Below are positions 63,719-64,000 of a stretch of DNA of 64,000 nt, one piece after another. This DNA comes from Saccharospirillum sp. MSK14-1 (GTDB taxonomy: Bacteria; Pseudomonadota; Gammaproteobacteria; Pseudomonadales; Natronospirillaceae), in NCBI RefSeq assembly GCF_003054965.1, contig NZ_MIES01000026.1, forward strand, positions 372,001-436,000, read 5' to 3'. Every line of letters begins with the position of its first letter. Within the stretch, counting starts at the first letter, position 1. The position numbers and the translations under genes are program-made. The notes beneath the pieces were generated by a model. It searched no databases. It was not told where the DNA came from and saw only the letters and a list, made by a program, of their open reading frames with translations.

Positions 63719-64000
63719 ATGGATAAAGCGTGGCGACAGTTTCTCGCGGTGGCCGAATTGCGCTCGGTCAGCCTGGCCGCGCAACGGCTTTTTGTCAGCC
63801 AGCCGACGCTGACGCACAACCTGAAGAAGCTGGAAAGCCAACTGGGCGTGACTCTGTTTAATCGCTCCCCGCGCGGTATGACGCTGACCTCCTATGGCGA
63901 AACCTTGCTCGAACAGGCGCGCATCATGCAGCGGGTTTACGACAATGCCTTGGGCAAGCTTCAGCAATTGAAGGTCGAACAGGAAAGCGGCCTGCGCATC
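63719..64000 (+). CDS. LysR family transcriptional regulator, truncated by the window end
   Basis: The N-terminal 94 residues are visible: LysR winged helix (FLAVAELRSVSLAAQRLFVSQPTLT-type, LKKLESQLGVTLFNRSPRGMTLT), then the linker helix. GAGGTGGG precedes the ATG at 63719. Divergent from the alpha-glucosidase operon, which it likely controls. The ligand-binding domain lies beyond the window. Confidence 0.9.
   Translation, partial: MDKAWRQFLAVAELRSVSLAAQRLFVSQPTLTHNLKKLESQLGVTLFNRSPRGMTLTSYGETLLEQARIMQRVYDNALGKLQQLKVEQESGLRI

Overview
The window reads as a contiguous stretch of a gammaproteobacterial chromosome, probably a marine or halophilic Oceanospirillales-type organism. That placement is inferred from gene content, not from a database search. 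The evidence is a class II aldolase next to pgk, glmU-glmS, a full recC-recB-recD locus, a psp stress operon with PspF, glnK-amtB with a sigma-54 promoter, FabB, UbiK and a DUF3461 protein. Coding density is high and most of the sequence is G+C-rich. The exception is an A+T-rich islet at about 34.1-35.7 kb. I found no rRNA, tRNA, CRISPR array or insertion sequence.

Layout. 1-2656: end of a spermidine/putrescine-type ABC importer (ATPase truncated by the window edge, two permeases). 2653-5747: uridine kinase, phosphoglycerate kinase, fructose-bisphosphate aldolase. 5817-10243: two small conserved proteins, an AEC carrier, a nucleotide-sugar epimerase and glmU. 10310-14342: glmS, then an Rrf2 regulator / flavin CPYC oxidoreductase / methyltransferase operon with a perfect palindrome over the regulator's start codon. 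14339-16496: an overlapping operon for an acetylpolyamine amidohydrolase, a thioesterase and a NUDT6-like Nudix protein. 16577-26767: an outer-membrane protein, DUF2061, and recC-[toxin-antitoxin]-recB-recD preceded by DUF2798. 26894-34117: a 2OG-Fe(II) oxygenase/AlkA pair with an Ada-box-like site, HAD and TatD hydrolases, an unknown protein, an AbrB-family membrane protein, a decayed lipoprotein gene, rsmE and argC. 34118-35730: A+T-rich islet with two secreted orphan proteins, one frameshifted.

35731-42539: a methyl-cycle operon (ArsR-methyltransferase fusion, metK, ahcY, metF) behind a perfect ArsR-type operator, divergent from transketolase. 42872-48739: a nucleoside-type BMP-family ABC importer followed by an isopenicillin-N-synthase-like oxygenase. 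48743-52420: fabB divergent from an HxlR regulator with two palindromes between them, aspartoacylase, a secreted Gly-rich protein, ubiK. 52860-54944: glnK-amtB-glnK2 behind NtrC-like sites and a sigma-54 promoter. 55009-58816: pspF divergent from a psp operon whose first gene is an extra 59-residue membrane protein. 58858-64000: a Gfo/Idh oxidoreductase, DUF1284 and two tandem GH13 alpha-glucosidases divergent from a truncated LysR gene.

Themes. Several loci pair a local regulator with a palindrome and its likely targets: Rrf2, ArsR-methyltransferase, HxlR/fabB, PspF, NtrC/glnK and LysR/GH13. Polyamine use appears twice (importer, acetylpolyamine deacetylase). The most unusual arrangements are the toxin-antitoxin pair inside the RecBCD gene cluster, the extra first psp gene, the Rrf2/flavoenzyme/methyltransferase operon, and the oxygenase-AlkA pair under a possible Ada site.
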